Assembly (NCBI GenBank): GCA_039704465.1
Contig: JASFAU010000005.1
Location: forward strand, 1,116,001-1,180,000
Direction: 5' to 3'
Length of the DNA: 64,000 nucleotides
Origin: Plasmodiophora brassicae
Taxonomy: Eukaryota > Endomyxa > Phytomyxea > Plasmodiophorida > Plasmodiophoridae
Program-made: the position numbers and the translations under genes
Part shown: positions 58,512-64,000 of the stretch, piece by piece
Position numbering within the stretch: position 1 is the stretch's first letter
Layout of the letters: every line of letters starts with the position of its first letter
The notes under the pieces: generated by a model
Told to the model about the DNA's origin: nothing
What the model saw: the letters and a program-made list of their open reading frames with translations, nothing else
Databases searched by the model: none

Positions 58512-61500
58512 ATGAGGGTCCAGACGGCTGCTGATGGCAGCATAGAGGGCTCAATTGAGGCTGTGCGGAGAAACGTCGATGCATTGCAAACGGCGGAAAT
58601 CGAGAACGGTCGCGCTGGTGAGCTCATCGACGAGATTACACGCTGGGCGGATCGTAGGGTGGTGGCCTGCCTGCTTGCATACCGACATTGACAGATTTAT
58701 GCGTCAGGTCTGCAGGCATACACTGCTCCTCTAGGGTTAGCAGTCTCAAACGTTGTCGAAGACATCGCCATCGATCTGTTCAATTTCACCGCTACGCGAG
58801 ACAACCTGTCCCTGAAAATCAAGGCACACGGTAACCGGCTTGTTTCATTAGATGCTGTTGTTGTGCCGCTGCTGAACATAACCGTCAGTACGATCGCTGT
58901 GCTGCATGATCGTATCGTCTCCCGCAATATCATGTGAACAATCGCTTGTCGTCAAAATCGCGGTTCAATCTGGGCGAACGTGCATGGAGGCCGGCGACTT
59001 CGTCACTGCTGAACAGCATCTATCGCTTGCATGGAGCCATCTCGAGGCCATGTTTGGTGCATCAGAGTGCACCCTGTCACCTGCGGAATTGTCAGAAACA
59101 CGTGTAACGGCTAGTAGTGCCTTGGCGTTGCGGTCAGATGCGGTACGAATGCGCAGGGGTATGCGTCCATGGAAACTGACAAAGATGAGCAGTTGTGGAA
59201 ACTTGGAAAGCTGGAAATGTCACTTAGTCAGGCGCAACTGGCACTTGATTTTGTCGATTCATCGCGAGCGTACCAGCTCTACGCGACATTCTACAACCGA
59301 GGTATTTGCATGGTCATGTCACGATTCCAAAGGATTAACTGCTAAAGCAGGCGTCCAACTGTATCAGAAAGGTTTGATCAAAGAGGCAATTGGCTGGCTT
59401 GAAATGGTGAGTGCGCATAAACATGTGGGACCCTGGATCCTGATTTCCTCCAGAGCAATCATGCCCTTCATAAAGACCCGGATCAAAGCAAGATTCTTGA
59501 TAAGCAGGGGCGCGTTCTTCGAGCGTTATCCGTGGCCTTAAACGACCTTGATGACCTTGACAAGGCCCTCGATACTGTTGAACGAAGTCTCGAACTTGTC
59601 AATGACGATGTCGATTCGCTTTTCTTACGCACACAGATCCTAATTAAGTCGAAGGTAATCTGGATGCGGATTCGCTGTCCACATGCAGCTATCAATGAAA
59701 TCCATGGTCTGCTCATATAGAAGTTCGACGCAGCCAGTGAGAGCTTGAGCCGAACGATCCAGCATTCCGGTTGTGGCCTGAAGATGTCGGTATCATTGCA
59801 CCTCAACGTTTTCCTTTACTGAATACGATATCCCAGGGGTACTGCGTTGTGTCGACTCTTGGCAGAGTCAGGGTGTCCAGCTTCCAGTGTCCGTGGATAT
59901 GACGAGCTGCTGGAGAAGTTTCCTGGGGAGTGCCAGCTACGAATTGGGAAACTCCGATGCCTTATGAGAACAGCAGATTTTGACCAAGCCGCCATTGTTT
60001 CTGATCAGCGTACATAGCAGATGCGCTTTCCTAACGTCGTTCGCATATAACTCATTGGTGGACAGTGATCGCCGACCATATTTCAGGTCGCCACGAGCTG
60101 ACCAAAGAAGACCATGATTCGCTTCGTCGCATTATCAATAACATCGCTGTCCAGTTCTTTGAGGTACGCATGAGAACTCGGCGCTCTAAACTAGACGGAA
60201 TTCGACAAGTCTGTCGTACAGGATAAGAAGTATGTGGCATGCGCTGACTGGATTGGGAAAAGCGAGCGCTTGTCAACTGCAAGCGACCTTGATCAGACCA
60301 GCGCAACTCAGCTTTGCCTGTGCGCCATGTCAATGGTCCACTTCGACGCCGGTAACATAGGTAGGAGGGCAACGAATTCGGTTCACGGTTTGGAAATCAC
60401 TGATTGTAGGATTCTAGAGGAATCGTTACGGTTTGCACGAAAAGCGGCCGCCCTGCTGGATTCAGCGGTTCCCGACCTACTAGTTGCCAGGTGCTGTATC
60501 GCTCTCCATAACGAAGATGAAGGTTTTGTCAGCGGTTAAACGGACTGTTGAATAATAACTCTGCTCGTTATAGCAAAGCAAAGAATTGAAAATGCTCTCC
60601 GTTCAAGCCCTATTGACCAGTCGCTTGTTGCTGTTATCATGGCGGAATCTGTCAACGTCAGTTTGAAATTGTCACTGTACAGCCCAACATGTTTACCCGG
60701 TAATGACTAGGCGGACATGCTTCCGATTGCGATACAGTGTTGTGAGGACATGTTGAAATCCGGTACTACAGCCGAATTCAAACATGTTATGTGCGCGCGT
60801 ATTCCTTCTGGTATGTGTCTGACGTGGATTTAAAGGTTCAACTGCTACAATGCGCGCTTCAGCTGCACTTCAACATGATACGTAAATCATCAGATTCGTA
60901 AGATGCACAAGTTGCATGACGAAAACCGTACCAATCTGCCCGTAGTCCAGACCAGGCATCCTTTGAGCGGGCATCATTTCATCTGCGGAACTGTCTGACT
61001 CACGTTCGCGGCGATGGAGAACCAGATTGCGAGGCACGGCTGGTGCCATGGTTCGCAAAGATCGCCTGGAACATTGGGTAAGTGGTACTTTTATTCGATG
61101 TATTGCTTGGGTCAATCACCATTACCAGAGTAATTGCAGCCCAGCATGACAAGTTCAGAGAGTGCTGCGAATTGTTTTCGACTGCATCTGACCTGTTCAA
61201 GGTGGCGCGTGGGTGGCGTCTCTCCTTATCGCCCTTGTATTGAAAGGCATGCGGCATGTCGTAGATGCTTCCCGATTGTACGGACGGTGAAACACTTAAT
61301 CGTATACGGCTGTCACTTTGCATGGCCGCTAGTGCTGCTGTACACAGTGCCTGGAGTTTGAAGGACGATCAGAACACGTCAGGGAGCGCTATTGTCACAT
61401 GCCAAACGGCAACACGGCTTCTGCGAGAGTTCTCGTCGACGTTAGTGATGAGTGGACCGGACAGTTTACTGACCAACCTGTGTCCAATGGTCCATGTTCT

Positions 61501-62209
61501 CGAATTTCAAGTCAAGCTTCTTATGCGGGATCCCAACCTAGTTGTTCATGTCAAAGTCGGTCAATACGCCTCGAAGTGGTAACGCCCGCGTACTGACATT
61601 ACGTTTCAGTCATCCCGCAAAGTCAATGGGTGGAAACCCTCAATGTTTGATGACCTTGCGTCACTTGCCCTTTTGCCACCATTCAACCGACGAGATGGTA
61701 TGTATAGCAGTTTTCTTGGATGTTAGCTTCTTAATGGCACGTCGCAGCGGCCCTAGCTGCTGTCAGAGAGCGCCTCACTGAAGAGTTGCAGATGGTCGAT
61801 CGAGCTGTGGGGCACACAATAGATATCGTAGTCGTTGCGAAACTTATTCGACAGTTGATTGCGATGACTGAAAACATGGAGTCTCAAATGTCTCTCTTCG
61901 ATGAAGCCATCAAGCTCAAGATGAACCAGCATACGTCGTCGTATCCAAAGCTGGAGGCCCATTGGATAATAGCTCGTGCCTGGAATAATGGCGTTCTTTC
62001 GTTCAGGTTAGACCTGGCGAGAGTGGATACCGGAACACCTAACAACCTCTCTGTGTAGAGGCGGCCGCCTACTCGACGCTGAGCGTTGGATGTCTCGGTC
62101 CATTCAAATGCTGGACATCTTCATTGATCCTGACGAGGCTGGAGCGAAAAAACAAGAAATGTTGAGGTCGCACGCGTATGTCATGAGCCGAATTCAAAGC
62201 GCTAAATAA
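58512..62209 (+). CDS. ZIP4: SPO22/ZIP4 (TEX11)-like meiotic TPR protein
   Basis: A many-exon gene of TPR-like helices, from ATG 58512 (an ATG at 58345 is an alternative) to TAA 62207-62209. The conserved core is AVSNVVEDIAIDLFNFT, KIAVQSGRTCMEAGDFVTAEQ, KLEMSLSQAQLALDFV, LTAKAGVQLYQKGLIKEAIGWLEM and ALNDLDDLDKALDTVERSLELV followed by DSLFLRTQILIKSK. This order matches the SPO22/ZIP4 domain, a TPR scaffold for meiotic crossover formation and synaptonemal complex assembly. The 3' half (60.0-62.2 kb) is divergent and cut by many introns; its frames recover as helices such as RSIQMLDIFIDPDEAGAKKQ. Exact exons were not all resolved. A generic TPR protein is the alternative. Confidence 0.7.
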
Positions 62210-62303
62210 TGTACGATTTGCCGAGTCCTTCCATACCAGATATCGAAGTATTCTCGCCCGTTCCAGGTTGGCATCGCGACAGTACTGTATTGATGAAGAC
62301 GGA

Positions 62304-64000
62304 TCACTCCCAAGTGAAGCGGATGGTCGGATTGCCGGGCGCGGCTCTGCCGGTATCATCGAAGGTCACGGCGACTGGGTTAGTCAGGTGAATACCGTGG
62401 ATCATCATGGAAATATTCTGCTCCAGGAGCTGACGCTCGTCGAAAGGCATTTCGGTCGCAAGAGCTTGACGCCCTGCAAAGTCGTTAGCACGAACCAATG
62501 CAATACCATAACTGGTTGACCCACCTTTGGATTTCACTTCATCAACAACACCGATAGCGAACTTTGTTGCACGCTTGAGGTTTGCCTTCAGTTCAGGATC
62601 GCGAGTAAACACGTCCTTGATATCCCTGGAAACGCGGCCCAAGTCAACCGGTTTGGACGGATCCTAGGCTACTTCAGCACACACGAGAAATGGTGTCAAT
62701 CACCTGACGCCCTACCTCCTGATATATCGCCTCGATCCGTTTCAGGACAGTTTTCTGCCACGCAGGATACTCACGAGCAACCTGCGGCACGATGCTGTTA
62801 CCAACCCTTGTTGCAATCGACATTGGTGGTATGCTCACGTAGAATGTCAACGTAGACGGGTGAGTCGTAGGCGCGGGACCCTTCTTGGGTTGCATGGCTT
62901 CGCCAAATTTGACATTGACAGCACGGGTGACCTCCTGCAGGTACTTGGCAATTGCGGAAACCTCCAAGTCCACCTCGTCTGCCGTTGGCCACGGTGCATC
63001 GATGATCTTGTATGGCGAACACATCGTCAGCATCACCCACTCTACAAATCTCATGGCATACCATTCCAGAGTGCCCAGCGATGCGCCAGATCTCTTCAGC
63101 CGTGTGCGGGCAAATAGGCGCAATCAGCAACGCAAAGACGTCAACGTACCGACGAAGCAAGTCGCTGTTCATCTTCGACGCATCTTCACCGAAGCTGGCG
63201 CGGTACAGGTCACGAGCGTTCAGTAGATCGAAGAAACCGTGCTAAATAGAATGCGACGTTAGATTCGACCGATGTGGCCTCCAGTTGAACCACCTTAAGC
63301 GCAACGCGGAAATGCATCCGAGCAAAAGCCTTGTCGGCCGCATGTATGCACTCGTTGATGCTGTAACAACCCCATGAGCAGAAGCGATCGCGAAACTCAT
63401 TCACCTTTACCGGTTATTGAAAATCTTGTCAACCAGCGAGAACTCCCTTCGAGTCGCCGGCTCAGCGTTGATGCGATCAAACGTCTCCTGGATCCAGTCA
63501 AGCTCCTTTGTGAGCTTCAGAATCGCGCTGTCACCAGTGTGCACAAGCGAGACGTTGGCGTCATCCAGCGTGTCACCAGCATCAGCAAGAGCGAGTCTAC
63601 ACGATGTATCAGAAGAGTATACCAGACGCATCCGAACGAAAAGCCATTACCGAGTTGGATCTGTACCGTACTGCTTGCAGGCGTCGACCATGGTGATGAA
63701 GTTGCCAGTCGACTTGGACATCTTTTCATCGTTCAGCATGGCGTGCCCGTTCGTGTAAAACGAACGCGGCCAGAGCGCAGGCTCAGACTTCCACATCGCC
63801 GCATGGTTGTACAATGACATCGTCAGGTGGTTGCCGATGAGGTCCTTGCCAGAGCATCGCAGGTCGACCGGGTAGAAGTAACGGAACTCCCTGCGCATAC
63901 GATGCAGGACATCGACAGAGATATCGCATTCCGGAGGGATCCCAGCGTCTTCGTTCTCGGATTTGAAGATGTAATCGAAGACGGCATCGGTCAGCTGTTC
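62304..64000 (-). CDS. LARS1: Cytosolic leucyl-tRNA synthetase, C-terminal part
   Basis: The 5' part lies beyond the window. Visible, N to C: RYFYPVDLRCSGKDLIGNHL, YNHAAMW, class I signature EKMSKSTGNF (about 63700), RLALADAGDTLDDANV, the anticodon-binding helices with EFIHAADKAF-like and LLIAPICPHTAEEIW text, then DAPWPTADEVDLEVSAIAKYL. A 55-nt intron and a 40-nt intron (VGRQ-DPSKPVDLG) were placed. The C-terminal extension reads MPFDERQLLEQNISMMIH and ends AAPGNPTIRFTWE (stop 62304-62306). These features fit the archaeal/eukaryotic cytosolic LeuRS rather than the bacterial type. It charges tRNA-Leu. It is convergent with the SPO22-like gene, 94 bp away. Confidence 0.93.

Overview
This is nuclear DNA of a eukaryotic microbe with a compact, intron-rich genome. 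Most genes are cut by very short GT-AG introns, nearly all 40-68 nt where I could place both ends by protein homology. Intergenic gaps are often under 300 bp, GC is moderately high, and genes alternate strands freely. Gene content is conserved eukaryotic housekeeping plus secreted or membrane proteins without recognisable function. Compactness, intron size and secreted ankyrin-like paralogues would suit a rhizarian protist such as a plasmodiophorid, but that is inference and no sequence here proves the taxon. I found no rRNA, tRNA or CRISPR array.

Layout. 0-15.4 kb is single-copy: the 3' end of pyruvate dehydrogenase E2, a coiled-coil protein with dynein-adaptor-like motifs, a type I membrane protein, XPF/ERCC4 nuclease, AFG2/SPATA5 double AAA ATPase, dihydrolipoamide dehydrogenase (E3), a small Cys/His-repeat protein, a 2OG-Fe(II) oxygenase, an IPT/TIG-domain membrane protein and the GRC3/NOL9 RNA 5'-kinase. 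15.4-27.2 kb is a rearranged accessory region. It has an intact and a deleted copy of a multi-pass membrane protein, two inverted copies of a unit joining a secreted ankyrin-like gene to a dead Ty3/gypsy fragment, a stray copy of the ERGIC3 gene's 3' end, a Mutator-like transposase remnant, and small tandem and palindromic repeats. 27.1-64 kb is single-copy again: ERGIC3/ERV46, glucose-6-phosphate dehydrogenase, a 16-kb HERC-type giant E3-ligase-like gene, an N-myristoylated-type RhoGAP, eIF2B delta, an SPX-AstE fusion, an unknown protein, a SAM-domain protein, katanin p60, a SPO22/ZIP4 meiotic TPR protein, and the 3' part of cytosolic leucyl-tRNA synthetase.

Functional links. E2 and E3 of the pyruvate dehydrogenase complex lie within 10 kb. 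AFG2 and GRC3 both act in 60S ribosome maturation. Katanin and SPO22/ZIP4 are divergent neighbours. The HERC-type and RhoGAP genes are head-to-head and both proteins appear to start with an N-myristoylation signal. The most unusual objects are the SPX-AstE fusion, the HERC-type protein whose HECT catalytic cysteine position is arginine, the dynein-adaptor-like protein, and the composite ankyrin/gypsy unit whose insertion can be read against an apparent empty site. Exon boundaries were inferred by eye from splice sites and remembered family motifs, so individual introns may be off by a few bases.
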